Shown here in pieces: positions 1-9,213 of a stretch of 64,000 bases of DNA. The notes under the pieces were generated by a model. That model was not told the origin of the DNA. It made no database searches and saw nothing but the letters and a program-made list of their open reading frames with translations. This stretch comes from Ammoniphilus sp. CFH 90114 (GTDB taxonomy: Bacteria > Bacillota > Bacilli > Aneurinibacillales > RAOX-1): positions 334,914 through 398,913 of the forward strand of contig NZ_SDLI01000002.1 of NCBI RefSeq assembly GCF_004123195.1. Reading direction: 5' to 3'. The position numbers were made by a program, and so were the translations under genes. Positions within the stretch are counted from its first letter, which is position 1, and each line of letters begins with the position of its first letter.

Positions 1-8
1 TAAAACGC

Positions 9-309
9 GTGAATGGCACCCTGAAATCGCTGATGAACCAAATTGGGGGCATCAAAGCGCGTGAATGATACCCTGAAATCGCGGATGGACCAATTTGGGG
101 GCATCAAAGCACCGGAATGGTGCCCTAAAATCGCTGATGAACCAATTTGAGGGCGTCAAAGCGTGGGAATGGTGCCCTAAAATCGCTGATGAACCAATTT
201 GAGGGCGTCAAAGCGTGGGAATGGTGCCCTAAAATCGCTGATGAACCAATTTTGGGGCATCAAAACAGAATGACGCCCTGAAAAGCACCGGAACCAACCA
301 GGGCATCAA
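9..309. repeat. 52-bp tandem repeat array, hairpin-forming, about 5.8 copies
   Basis: Five full 52-bp units start at 9, 61, 113, 165 and 217, and a shortened sixth runs from about 269 to 309. Units 3 and 4 are almost identical; units 1, 2, 5 and 6 have drifted. Each unit holds an inverted repeat, for example GCCCTAAAAT, a 13-nt loop, then ATTTGAGGGC (9 of 10 pair). Drifted units largely keep the pairing through wobble or matched changes; the last has GCCCTG with CAGGGC. Because 52 is not a multiple of three, the array is not a repeated protein segment. It may continue left of the window. The function is unknown. Confidence 0.9.
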
Positions 310-499
310 TATCCGATATGATAACAACAAAAAACTAGTTGATAATAGGAGTTATTACGATTATATTTATAGATATAAAGCTAGAATCGCGATCCTTAAG
401 GCAAACACGAAGTGAATTTTTATGGGAAGAATACCAGCAGTCATCCTAAGCAGATTTCTTGGATCGGTAAACAACTCTCTTAATTAGATTAGACTGTTA

Positions 500-867
500 G
501 AGGAGGCTAAGAGTAGAGGTCTTATGCCAGCAGTTTTAATGAATGAATTAGAAAAAGCGGATGTAGATGGTCACATCATAATGGAGAAGCTTTTTAACCT
601 ATGCTGGATCAGCAAGATGAAGTTGCAGGAGTTTTAGAGATGCTGCTACAACGTTCTCCAGATGTTCTTTTTATGGAATTGACTAAAGTAACTGACCCGG
701 GGGAGATAGCCGATCCTCTTACGGAACGTACTCTTATCGAGAAAGTATATTTACATAAGATCATCAGATTAGTGGATACAGAACATGTTTTGGAATACAA
801 TAGTATTTTCAGTCAGATCGAAAACTGGATTAGACGTCTATTTGTTTTACAAACTATAGTGAGCTAG
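500..867 (+). pseudogene. Decayed or frameshifted hypothetical gene
   Basis: Two short reading frames lie end to end. The first runs from an ATG at 524 to a stop at 635 and is also open upstream to 488. The second runs from an ATG at 601 to 867 (88 codons). At about 600 the first frame reads EKLFNL and the other continues LDQQDEVAGVLEML, which suggests one acidic, helix-rich protein split by loss of a single base. No convincing ribosome binding site precedes either ATG, although a GAGGAGG lies at 500-506. The family is not recognised. The downstream gene begins 20 nt later with its own strong site. Two independent very small proteins remain possible. The stretch from 310 to 499 holds no supportable gene. 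Confidence 0.45.
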
Positions 868-887
868 AAAGAGAAAGGAGGGAAAGT

Positions 888-1379
888 ATGGCAAAGTCAA
901 GGGAGGCATTAGAGGAGATCGTCTTATCTCATCATACAATGGAGCATTGGCATCGTAGAAGAGTAGAGGTAGAACGATGGGCAGAGGGGCAGAAGGTCGC
1001 TAGAAGGCCTAAATCTGTAAAATGGCTAAAGCATGATTATGTTGATGAGGAGCTCTATTCTGTTCTCTCGGTATTAAATCAGTGTGGAATTTCAACAGAA
1101 TATTCTTGTGCAGGGGTTAGTGTACTAGATGACCCCGAGGATCATTCTTTATATGCTTATTTAACCTTTTACGATACGGATGTTGCTTCGTCCTATGTAA
1201 ACTATCTGATGGAAAAAATGAAACATCGGCTTATGGTCATCTACGAGCCAGCTCGGAATCGATTTGATCTCTCCTCTTTCTACATTCAGCATAATCGATC
1301 TTTTTGTTTACTGCTACATTATTATACCTTTCAATTTTTTAGTGACCAAAAGCTCTCCAATAAGATAACCGTGACATAA
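888..1379 (+). CDS. Hypothetical protein, 163 aa
   Basis: The ORF starts at an ATG with a strong AAAGGAGGG site and codes for a soluble, charged protein. The N-terminal third is basic and rich in Arg, His and Trp. The middle contains a YSCAGVS segment followed by a predicted strand-rich part (YAYLTFYDTD) that resembles a small alpha/beta domain. No signal peptide or membrane helix is evident. I do not recognise the family and assign no function. The gene follows the decayed ORF by 20 nt and could be the surviving part of an older two-gene unit. The stop codon lies inside its own transcription terminator. Confidence 0.75.
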   Translation: MAKSREALEEIVLSHHTMEHWHRRRVEVERWAEGQKVARRPKSVKWLKHDYVDEELYSVLSVLNQCGISTEYSCAGVSVLDDPEDHSLYAYLTFYDTDVASSYVNYLMEKMKHRLMVIYEPARNRFDLSSFYIQHNRSFCLLLHYYTFQFFSDQKLSNKITVT

Positions 1380-1394
1380 GGTTATCTTTTTTTT
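1363..1394 (+). terminator. Rho-independent terminator overlapping the end of the hypothetical gene
   Basis: AGATAACC pairs perfectly with GGTTATCT across a 9-nt loop and is followed by a run of eight T. The left arm lies within the last codons of the preceding gene. Confidence 0.85.
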
Positions 1395-1489
1395 CGTCTA
1401 TAAATAGCTCTAGCTAGCCATATTAACAGAAGATGATTTTCGCTATACTATTAATTAAAAAATATGAAGATGCGGGGCTGTCCAAACTC

Positions 1490-2290
1490 ATGACTTATAG
1501 CCAATTAAAATGGTTTACGATACTTCTTCCTACGATTATTATCGGAGGGTTTGAATATATTCGCCATGACTTTCTTCTTGATTATATATCTATGGAGGAA
1601 GGGAACCTCTATATTACCATTCTTACTTTTGTACTTTCTTATATTTTTGCTACATGGATGTTCAATAAAATTAAGGAAATGAATCAAAAAATCGTCGGGG
1701 AACAATCGAGAAGAGCAGTTTATGAAGAACAGGAACGGTTAGCTAGAGAGCTGCATGATAATATTGCACAAGGATTGTTCTTTCTAAAGGTGAAGCTCAA
1801 GCAAGGAGACTTAGGTGAAGCGCGGATGGCGGTCAATGAGATCGATAATAACCTTAGACAGGCGATTTTTAATCTTAGGACTTTACCGGATGAATCCATT
1901 ACGTTTACTCATCGCTTGGGAAAGTGGTTGGGTGAATGGTGTGATGTAACGGGAATTGAAATTAGTAAAAAAGTGGGCATCCCCCAAGGTTACTTTACCA
2001 CCGGGGAAGAGGTTCAACTGTTTGGTATTATCCAAGAGGCGTTCACCAATATTCGAAAGCATGCGAGAGCAAACCACGCAGAAATTCACTTGAAAACAGG
2101 ACCAGAAGGATGGTTCTTAGTTATTGCGGATGACGGTAAGGGAATGAATTATACAGCCCCACAGAAGAACCATTTCGGATTGTCTATGATTCAGGAGCGT
2201 GCCAATAAGCTAGGGGCAACCCTAGTATTGGAGAGCCCCCCACAGGGTGGAACGAAGCTTACGATTACAGTGAAAAAGGATGGGAAGTAA
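1490..2290 (+). CDS. NarL-type sensor histidine kinase (HisKA_3)
   Basis: Membrane-bound sensor kinase that should autophosphorylate on His and pass the phosphate to the next gene's product. Two membrane helices (about residues 8-24 and 41-58) flank a short outside loop with an EYIRH segment. A linker helix leads to the dimerisation box ERLARELHDNIAQG, with His89 as the phosphorylation site. A HATPase domain follows, with N-box EAFTNIRKHAR and G-box DDGKGM. The start at 1490 (MTYSQLKW) is chosen because relatives recalled from Bacillales begin in this way; an in-frame ATG at 1433 would add 19 residues. Neither start has a good ribosome site. The response regulator begins 1 nt after the stop. 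The signal is unknown. Confidence 0.85.
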   Translation: MTYSQLKWFTILLPTIIIGGFEYIRHDFLLDYISMEEGNLYITILTFVLSYIFATWMFNKIKEMNQKIVGEQSRRAVYEEQERLARELHDNIAQGLFFLKVKLKQGDLGEARMAVNEIDNNLRQAIFNLRTLPDESITFTHRLGKWLGEWCDVTGIEISKKVGIPQGYFTTGEEVQLFGIIQEAFTNIRKHARANHAEIHLKTGPEGWFLVIADDGKGMNYTAPQKNHFGLSMIQERANKLGATLVLESPPQGGTKLTITVKKDGK

Positions 2291-2291
2291 G

Positions 2292-2945
2292 ATGGAGAAT
2301 ACCTATCGTGTTCTTATTGCAGATGATCATCCATTGGCAAGAAAAGCGATTAAGAGTTTATTAGCTAGTGATTCTTCATTTTTACTAGTGGGTGAGGCCA
2401 TCGACGGAGAGGAGGCTTATTCTCAGTGCAAGGAGTTACAGCCTGATCTCGTCCTGATGGATATTCATATGCCAGGGATGAATGGATTAGAAGCTACTCG
2501 ACTGATCAAGCAAAGCTTTCCTAAAATAAAAGTAGTGATCCTCAGTGTTTCGGATGATATTGCGGACTTGTTTACAGCGATTCAATTTGGTGCCCAGGGT
2601 TACCTATTGAAGAATATGGATCCTGATGATTGGATCACGTATCTTCATGCTTTGATTGATGGAACGGCTGATGTATCCAGAGAGCTAGCTGGACGGTTAT
2701 TCTATCAATTTAGAGAAGGGGACATCCCTGATCAACCCAGTCCAGACACCCTTACACCAAGAGAGCGGGAAATCTTGATGCATGTAGCTGCAGGAGAAAC
2801 GAACCGAGAGCTAGCGGAGAAGCTGCACATCTCAGAAAATACGGTAAAGAATCATATGAAGAATCTCTTAAAAAAACTTTACTTGGACAACCGTGTTCAA
2901 TTGGCTTCCTATGCGGTGAAACACGGGTTAAGTTTGAAGAAATAG
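2292..2945 (+). CDS. NarL/FixJ-family response regulator
   Basis: Cytoplasmic transcription regulator paired with the kinase upstream. The receiver domain (about residues 1-120) has the acidic pair Asp11-Asp12, the phospho-acceptor Asp57 in LMDIHMPGMNG, a conserved Ser/Thr region (VVILSVS) and Lys in YLLKNMDPD. The C-terminal LuxR-type helix-turn-helix contains TPREREILMHVAAGETNRELAEKL, named here only by its family pattern. The start at 2292 fits an AAAGGATGG site about 10 nt upstream; an ATG at 2280 lies inside that site. The kinase stop and this start are 1 nt apart, so translation is probably coupled. Targets are unknown. Confidence 0.88.
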   Translation: MENTYRVLIADDHPLARKAIKSLLASDSSFLLVGEAIDGEEAYSQCKELQPDLVLMDIHMPGMNGLEATRLIKQSFPKIKVVILSVSDDIADLFTAIQFGAQGYLLKNMDPDDWITYLHALIDGTADVSRELAGRLFYQFREGDIPDQPSPDTLTPREREILMHVAAGETNRELAEKLHISENTVKNHMKNLLKKLYLDNRVQLASYAVKHGLSLKK

Positions 2946-3030
2946 GGGATGTCATCCCTTCCTATTGTGAAACCGTTTAAACCTCTATACAATGTAGAAA
3001 CAAGTACACCTAAGGTTGGAGGAAAAGTAC

Positions 3031-3339
3031 ATGATTGGACACGGTTTTAGTGAATATCAAGAATTAACTTTAGAACATTTGCGAGTGGAGGATATTCTCC
3101 ATATGGGCCAATGGATTCATGTTTATGTCAGCTTCAAACTTGATTCTATCCCTCAAGGGCTATCCGATCCGAGCGCTTTAGTCATTTTGAATGATGAAAA
3201 AGAAGTAGTACAGATGGTTGTCCTTGATGAAGGATGTGACAGTGAATATAAGCTTACAGAAGTTGAGCAAAAGCAGATCTCCACTTTCCTTCAGGAACAA
3301 AAGGTATTGGAGAACTTATCATGCAAAGATGGATTCTAA
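3031..3339 (+). CDS. Hypothetical protein, 102 aa
   Basis: Small acidic soluble protein of unknown family. The start at 3031 is set by TGGAGGA at 3017-3023; an upstream TTG at 3016 overlaps that site and is unlikely. The sequence looks like a beta-rich domain (WIHVYVSFKL, SALVILNDEKEVVQMVVLDEG) followed by an amphipathic helix. Its last 19 bases overlap the start of the M1 peptidase gene, which indicates translational coupling and suggests that the two products act together. Confidence 0.7.
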   Translation: MIGHGFSEYQELTLEHLRVEDILHMGQWIHVYVSFKLDSIPQGLSDPSALVILNDEKEVVQMVVLDEGCDSEYKLTEVEQKQISTFLQEQKVLENLSCKDGF

Positions 3340-4754
3340 TGTGGATTTCCATGTACCTCTTAACCGGCTGTGGGACAGGGGTATCCCAAGAACACGAACA
3401 GGAGCTCAAACAGACACCGCTTCCTCCTCCCCAACCCCAACCTCCTCACTACGAGCATCGGCTCATGTTTGAACCCGAGGGGCGAATCCTGCAGGGGGAG
3501 ACTAGTATTGAGGCGTGGAACCGCAGTGAGAAAGCTACAGATGAGGTTTATGTGCAGTTATTTCTTGGGGCATTTGAGAAAGATGACAAGAAACCACCTG
3601 TTCTTCCGAAATCTTTTTCCCGCGCCTATCCTCATGGAATCCAACTTGGACGAATCGATATACAGGAAGTGCTGATTAACGGAGAGCCTGCTTCCTTTCA
3701 ACGTGAGAAAGCCATCCTTCAATTAGATCTTCCTGAGTCCTGGGGGATAAGTGAACCTTTATCCATCGATATGTTATGGACATCTCAACTACCGATGGTC
3801 CATCATCGTTTAGGTATGCAAGAAAAGGCGGTATGGTTTGGAAACGTACTCCCCATCTTAGCTGTCTATGATGGAGAATGGCATGCTAATCAATATGAAG
3901 CGGTAGGGGATCCTTTCTATAGTGAGGCAGGCAGTTACGAGGTCGAAATCACCACCCCAGAAGAGTACCAGGTAGTGATGACAGGTGAGGAGACAGAACA
4001 AATCATACAAGGTAAAAAAGTAACAACCTCGAGCGTCTCACAAGCCCGTGATTTTGTATTTGCTGTTAGCCCGGACCATCAGGTTCAAAGTATTACCTCG
4101 GATGGGGGAAAACAGATTCATCTTCACTATCGCCTTACTGCGCCCGGAGCAAGAGAGCTGGTCCTCAAGCGTGCTAAAGAGATGCTTGATTATATGGAAC
4201 AGCGGGTTGGGATCTATCCATATACTCAACTTGATATCTATGAGAATGAAATGTTCATTACAGGAATGGAGTATCCGGGGTTGGTCTTTGTTCGATCGGA
4301 TCGTTTGAATGATCCAAGAGGAATAGAAACGGTTGTTCATGAAATCGCCCATCAATGGTTCTATAACATCGTAGGAAATGATCCATTACGTGAACCTTGG
4401 TTAGATGAAGGATTCGCCACTTATTTTGCAGATGAGTTCCTTCATCAGAGCCGTTTAACGAAGTATTATGCTGAAGAAGGAAGTTACCTAAAAAGTAAGT
4501 TTCCCCAAACCAAAATACTTCCCGTTGAGGATTATCAGGATTGGTCGTCTTACTGGCGTGGCAACTATAGAAAAAGCAGCCTCATGATCTTCGCTCTACG
4601 CCAGGAATTGGGAGACGAAGCATTTAGCCGCTTCATTAAGGAATATACCGAGCATTTTCAGTTTAAGATTGTTAAGGGTGATGAATTTCAGTCTTTTGTC
4701 CAGCAATACACATCAAAAGATCTTAAACCCTTCTTCCAAGAGTGGCTGCCATAA
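3321..4754 (+). CDS. M1-family zinc metallopeptidase, lipoprotein
   Basis: Extracytoplasmic aminopeptidase-like protein anchored by lipid. The N-terminus (MQRWILMWISMYLLTGCG) is a type II signal peptide with lipobox LTGC. A beta-sandwich N-domain precedes the catalytic domain. The motif GMEYPG takes the place of the usual GAMEN substrate-binding motif. HEIAH (His340, Glu341, His344) and Glu363 in WLDEGF give the exact HEXXH-x18-E spacing of M1 enzymes. The protein is shorter than full aminopeptidase N (477 aa) because the long helical C-domain is absent. The gene overlaps the small upstream gene. Substrates are unknown. Confidence 0.88.
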   Translation: MQRWILMWISMYLLTGCGTGVSQEHEQELKQTPLPPPQPQPPHYEHRLMFEPEGRILQGETSIEAWNRSEKATDEVYVQLFLGAFEKDDKKPPVLPKSFSRAYPHGIQLGRIDIQEVLINGEPASFQREKAILQLDLPESWGISEPLSIDMLWTSQLPMVHHRLGMQEKAVWFGNVLPILAVYDGEWHANQYEAVGDPFYSEAGSYEVEITTPEEYQVVMTGEETEQIIQGKKVTTSSVSQARDFVFAVSPDHQVQSITSDGGKQIHLHYRLTAPGARELVLKRAKEMLDYMEQRVGIYPYTQLDIYENEMFITGMEYPGLVFVRSDRLNDPRGIETVVHEIAHQWFYNIVGNDPLREPWLDEGFATYFADEFLHQSRLTKYYAEEGSYLKSKFPQTKILPVEDYQDWSSYWRGNYRKSSLMIFALRQELGDEAFSRFIKEYTEHFQFKIVKGDEFQSFVQQYTSKDLKPFFQEWLP

Positions 4755-4833
4755 TAACGCATCGAAAGCTTTCAAAAGTTAGGAAATATGGGTACAATAG
4801 AAATGAAGAATTCAAATTTAAGGAGTGAATGAT

Positions 4834-5280
4834 ATGTCTATGATGTCTTTTGATGCATATATGAATCAGATGAAGCAGATGGTTCAACCTATGAGGGATG
4901 AACTTGTACAAGCGGGTTTTTCCGAATTAACTACACCAGAGGAAGTAGAGAAATTCTTCTCTGAACAGAAAGGAACCGCTCTTCTTGTCGTTAACTCTGT
5001 TTGCGGTTGTGCGGCAGGGATCGCTCGTCCTGCGGTTATTCATTCTCTTCAAGGTGATAAGAAGCCGGATCATTTGGTTACTGTTTTTGCTGGTCAAGAT
5101 AAAGAAGCTACAGCTGAAGCACGCAAGCACATCGAAGGATTCCCGCCATCCTCTCCATCCGTTGCTTTGTTCAAGGATGGTAAATTAGTCCATTTCATCG
5201 AGCGTCATCAGATTGAAGGATATGATGCAGGATCGATCGTTGCTAATCTTCAAGGGGCTTTTGACAAGTATTGCGGATAG
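4834..5280 (+). CDS. BrxA/BrxB-family bacilliredoxin
   Basis: Cytoplasmic thioredoxin-fold protein that removes bacillithiol from S-bacillithiolated proteins. The active site is seen as SVCGCAAG, the CGC motif typical of the YphP/YqiW family. The length (148 aa) matches family members of about 144 aa. The start at 4834 has AAGGAG about 8 nt upstream; an in-frame GTG at 4825 lies within that site. The gene stands alone, with a terminator downstream. Whether the organism makes bacillithiol cannot be judged from this window. Confidence 0.9.
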   Translation: MSMMSFDAYMNQMKQMVQPMRDELVQAGFSELTTPEEVEKFFSEQKGTALLVVNSVCGCAAGIARPAVIHSLQGDKKPDHLVTVFAGQDKEATAEARKHIEGFPPSSPSVALFKDGKLVHFIERHQIEGYDAGSIVANLQGAFDKYCG

Positions 5281-5293
5281 TAGGTTAGAAGGT

Positions 5294-5320
5294 GCCAGCC
5301 CTTTTAGGGTTGGCTTTTTT
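5294..5320 (+). terminator. Rho-independent terminator after the bacilliredoxin gene
   Basis: GCCAGCCCT pairs with AGGGTTGGC across a short T loop and is followed by six T and a further T-rich stretch. Confidence 0.85.
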
Positions 5321-5428
5321 ATTTTTTTGTAGAAGTTCACGCTGTTATTGCTTAAAATGTAAGGAAATGATCAAATAACAACACCAGAAGGATAATAACT
5401 AGAAAAATAGAGAGACATAGGTGATTAC

Positions 5429-8400
5429 ATGAGTGTAGAGAGCTTATTGGAACGATTGGAAGAAGGGCAAATCCAACTAGCTAAGGGAGCCCTGAAGCAA
5501 CGTCTTGAAGAACTTCAGGCAAGGTTTACCAAAGCGGAGGACCGAGGCAATGCAGCAAAGATGGGCGAGTTATTGGAGAAATGGGACACAGGGGAGTTTG
5601 TCTTAGCTTTCTGCGGCCACTTCTCGGCAGGGAAGTCAACGATGATCAACACCCTCATGGGTAAGGAAATCTTACCGTCTAGTCCCATTCCTACGAGTGC
5701 AAATGTGGTGAAGGTTAAATCAGGAGAAGTTAAGGCTATTGCCTATTTGAAAAACAAGGCTCCAGTTACCTTTAACTATGTTGAAGAGCTCGACAAGCTA
5801 AAGGAGTTATGTAAGGACGGAGACGAAGTCGTAACCGTAGAAATTTACCATCCCAATGATTTTCTCATCAATGGGGCTACCCTATTAGACACCCCGGGAA
5901 TTGACTCGACGGATGCGGCTCATAAAGTGGCGACTGAATCGGCTATGCACCTGGCGGATGTTGTGGTGTATATGATGGACTATAACCATGTCCAATCGGA
6001 GATCAACTTTCAATTTACAAAGACACTGAAGGAAAAAGGAAAGACGCTTTATCTGGTCATTAACCAAATTGATAAGCACTTTGACCTAGAGCTGGATTTC
6101 TCCGCTTTTCGACAGAGTGTAGAGGATTCGTTCAAGCAATGGGGAGTGGAGCCAGACGGCATCTACTATACTACGCTGAAGGTCCCAGATCATTCAGAGA
6201 ACCAAATTGAAGAGATGCACGATAGGTTGTATTCTCTTTTCTTACAAAAGGATCAAGTTCTCCAGGAAAGTGTGCTACGTTCGGCATTAGATCTTGTTGG
6301 CGAGCATGAGCAGTTTATCCAAGGAAAAAGCCAGGCCAAAAAAACAGAATGGGAAGCAATTGTAGGGGTAGCCAATGCGAAAGAGACGGAAGATTCCTAC
6401 CAAGAGCTGAAGACAAAGTTAGATCTGACGTTAAGTGCACCAAAGGAATTAAAGAATAAGCTCATGAAGGAATTACAAGGGGTTATCGATAATGCCAACA
6501 TCACGCCTTACTCTATGCGTGATTTAGCTGCGAAGTACTTAGAAAGTTGCCAACCAGGTTTTAAGGTCGGTTTCTTATTCACAGCGGGTAAGACGCAACA
6601 AGAAAAAGAGGCACGACTGACCGCTTTTCATCAAGAGGTTGAAGAACAAACGAAAGCCAATTTGCAATGGCATGTGAAGGAGCTTTTATATCGCTTGCCG
6701 AAGGAAGCTGGTTTATCCGTTCCAGAAGACCTGATGCAGAGAATAGATAGCTTAGAAGTCTCCATTACTACAGAGCTTCTTTCTTCAAAGATTAAAGAAG
6801 GAGCTAGACTAACCGGAGATGCCGTTCTCAATTATACGAAAGACTTAGCTGATGACATTAAAGCAAGGTATCGTCGCTTAGCAATAGAAATCATTGATGA
6901 CCTTATTGTCCTTTCCGAAAAAGAAGCGAAGATAGAAGAACAAAAACTTAAAGAGGAAGGGCAAGCTGTTCTAAAGGTGAAGGAAGCTTTTGAAGCCATT
7001 CGAGAACTCGAATGCAAAGAGCAAGGTTATATACAAGAGTTGAAGGAGAGTCTCCTGTTAGAGGGCGACACCATTCATCCATCCACCCATGCAGAAGAAA
7101 AGGCAAGCAGCCAACCTGCAGCTCGCAGATCCTGGAAAGATAAACAAGTGCCTACTCTTGTGAAGAAAGAAAAGGTGGATACTCTTGTATTGTCGGAGAA
7201 CAACAAGGTCGCTACCTCACCTTTTAAGCAGGACTACAAATCTAAGCTGGTATCCACTGCCGCGAGGCTTCGCAAAGCAGCCAACCTTGTAGAAAGTCTT
7301 AAGGGGCAGGCTCTCGCTGCCAAGAATATGGTACAGCGTGCCGATCGACTAGAGCAAAACTTATTTACAGTAGCTTTGTTTGGAGCGTTTAGTGCAGGGA
7401 AATCTTCTTTTGCCAATGCTATGATGGGGGATATGATATTGCCCGTCTCACCGAATCCGACAACAGCCACGATCAATAAGATATTGCCGCCTAATGGTAA
7501 GTTCCCGCATGGAACTGTCCGCGTCAAGATCAAGAGTGAGCAAGATATGACGAAAGACGTGTTGCATTCTCTGGCGATCTTCCGGATTCAAGCGAGCTCC
7601 ATTGAAGAAGCTGTGTCTAAGATTGATCGCATCAATATAGATGAGATTCTGCCTACAGCTAAACCGCATTATTCCTTTTTAGCGGCTGTTAAGAGGGGTC
7701 TTACTGCCATGGAAGGTCAATATGATCAAGAGGTTCTAGTTGGAATGGACGAATTTAAGGAATTGGTTGCGCAAGAGGACAAAGCTTGTTTTGTAGAGTG
7801 GATTGAGCTCTACTATTCTTGCCCTTTAACGGATCAAGGAATTTCCCTTGTAGATACCCCTGGAGCTGATTCCATCAATGCACGCCATACGGGGGTTGCT
7901 TTTGATTATATCAAGAATGCTGATGCGGTGTTATTTGTGACTTACTATAATCATGCTTTCTCCCACGCAGACCGAGAGTTCCTACAGCAGCTCGGAAGAG
8001 TCAAAGATACTTTTGAGATGGATAAGATGTTCTTCTTAGTGAATGCTGCCGATCTGGCCCGTTCTAAGGACGAATTGCAAGGGGTAGTTCAGCACGTAAA
8101 AGATAACCTCCTTACATGCGGGATTCGCAACCCGCGATTATATCCTGTTTCAAGCCAGACGGCACTTCTTGCCAGAATGCTAGGGGAAGGTAAGTTGTCG
8201 GATTCCGCGGAGAGAGTCTACAGGGAGAGAACGCAATCGGCCGAACGCCTTATGCCCCCGGCGGAAGCCCTTGCTTTCTCCGGATTCGAAGCCTTTGAGC
8301 AAGACTTTATTCGTTTTACGATTGAGGAGCTAACCGAAGTTGCCATTCAATCGGCGTTAGGAGAGATGAACCGTTCAAGTGCGACTCTTCGTTCATTTAT

Positions 8401-9181
8401 TGAGTCAGCCAAAGAAGGGGAAGAAGTGAAGACGCGTAAAAGGTCACAGTATCTCGAGGCCAAAGATAAGGATGAAAGTACGGTAAGTTCCTTTAATTAT
8501 GACCGGGAAAAAGGATCAGTGGAGAAGGAAGTTGAGGAACTGCTCTTCTATGTTAAACAGCGTTTGTTCTATGGATTTAATGATTGGTACAGCTTATCCT
8601 TTAATCCAGCCGTCATCAAGGAAGAAAAGGGAAGAGATAATAAGGCTATCCTGCAGCAATGTTTTGACGAGATGATCCGCAATATCGTTTTTTCTTTGGG
8701 CCAGGAACTTCGGGCAACTTCTTTACGCTTAGAGAAAACATTAAATCAATTAACTTCTCAGATCATAGAGGACATGCAAAAAGAACTTCAAGCTGTGTTA
8801 GAAATCCCATATCAGTCTTATTCATTAGCTGTACCTGAATTCCCAGAAGATCTGGATTACGATGGTTCATCTATTCGCAAGATTCTTTCACAATTTAAAT
8901 CTCATAAGCAATTTTTCGAACAGGGAGGCAGGGATAAGATGCGAGAGAGCCTAGAGGAATGGGCTTCAGAACCTGTCACCACTTACTTGCAACAGTGTGG
9001 ATCCAAAATGAAGCAATACTACCACGATCAGTTTGAGGAAAACACGGTGGAAAAGAAAAAGCAGCTCTTAGAGCAGCTAGAGGAACACTATGCAGGACTG
9101 TTTAGTGCTTTAGAGGACAAAGTGGATATCGATTACTTGGAGTCGGTTTTTCAGGAGCTCGAAATTTTACAGTCCAATTAA
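5429..9181 (+). CDS. dynA: Double dynamin-family GTPase (DynA-like)
   Basis: Large membrane-remodelling GTPase of 1250 aa with two complete dynamin modules in one chain, the arrangement of B. subtilis DynA (YpbR, about 1193 aa), which tethers and fuses membranes. Module 1 has P-loop GHFSAGKS (63-70), G3 LLDTPGIDS and G4 NQID. Module 2 has P-loop GAFSAGKS (652-659), G3 LVDTPGADS and a G4-like NAAD. Long helical stalk regions rich in Glu and Lys lie between and after the GTPase domains. Both nucleotide sites keep their key residues. The gene is a single transcription unit facing splB. Roles in membrane repair and phage resistance are known for DynA but only inferred here. Confidence 0.93.
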   Translation: MSVESLLERLEEGQIQLAKGALKQRLEELQARFTKAEDRGNAAKMGELLEKWDTGEFVLAFCGHFSAGKSTMINTLMGKEILPSSPIPTSANVVKVKSGEVKAIAYLKNKAPVTFNYVEELDKLKELCKDGDEVVTVEIYHPNDFLINGATLLDTPGIDSTDAAHKVATESAMHLADVVVYMMDYNHVQSEINFQFTKTLKEKGKTLYLVINQIDKHFDLELDFSAFRQSVEDSFKQWGVEPDGIYYTTLKVPDHSENQIEEMHDRLYSLFLQKDQVLQESVLRSALDLVGEHEQFIQGKSQAKKTEWEAIVGVANAKETEDSYQELKTKLDLTLSAPKELKNKLMKELQGVIDNANITPYSMRDLAAKYLESCQPGFKVGFLFTAGKTQQEKEARLTAFHQEVEEQTKANLQWHVKELLYRLPKEAGLSVPEDLMQRIDSLEVSITTELLSSKIKEGARLTGDAVLNYTKDLADDIKARYRRLAIEIIDDLIVLSEKEAKIEEQKLKEEGQAVLKVKEAFEAIRELECKEQGYIQELKESLLLEGDTIHPSTHAEEKASSQPAARRSWKDKQVPTLVKKEKVDTLVLSENNKVATSPFKQDYKSKLVSTAARLRKAANLVESLKGQALAAKNMVQRADRLEQNLFTVALFGAFSAGKSSFANAMMGDMILPVSPNPTTATINKILPPNGKFPHGTVRVKIKSEQDMTKDVLHSLAIFRIQASSIEEAVSKIDRINIDEILPTAKPHYSFLAAVKRGLTAMEGQYDQEVLVGMDEFKELVAQEDKACFVEWIELYYSCPLTDQGISLVDTPGADSINARHTGVAFDYIKNADAVLFVTYYNHAFSHADREFLQQLGRVKDTFEMDKMFFLVNAADLARSKDELQGVVQHVKDNLLTCGIRNPRLYPVSSQTALLARMLGEGKLSDSAERVYRERTQSAERLMPPAEALAFSGFEAFEQDFIRFTIEELTEVAIQSALGEMNRSSATLRSFIESAKEGEEVKTRKRSQYLEAKDKDESTVSSFNYDREKGSVEKEVEELLFYVKQRLFYGFNDWYSLSFNPAVIKEEKGRDNKAILQQCFDEMIRNIVFSLGQELRATSLRLEKTLNQLTSQIIEDMQKELQAVLEIPYQSYSLAVPEFPEDLDYDGSSIRKILSQFKSHKQFFEQGGRDKMRESLEEWASEPVTTYLQQCGSKMKQYYHDQFEENTVEKKKQLLEQLEEHYAGLFSALEDKVDIDYLESVFQELEILQSN

Positions 9182-9183
9182 TA

Positions 9184-9210
9184 AAAAGGCGGCCATATTG
9201 GTCGCCTTTT
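9184..9210. terminator. Bidirectional terminator between dynA and splB
   Basis: AAAAGGCGGC pairs with GTCGCCTTTT across a 7-nt loop. The A-rich left side and T-rich right side allow it to serve both convergent genes. Confidence 0.75.
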
Positions 9211-9213
9211 GTA

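Noticed and set aside
9-309. CRISPR array
   Set aside because: Repeats run head to tail without unique spacers, the unit is 52 bp and no cas gene is nearby.
361-487. Possible transposase remnant near an LWEEY-like stretch
   Set aside because: A short fragment resembles an LLWEEY motif of some IS21 transposases, but it is too short, with stops nearby, to support an insertion sequence.
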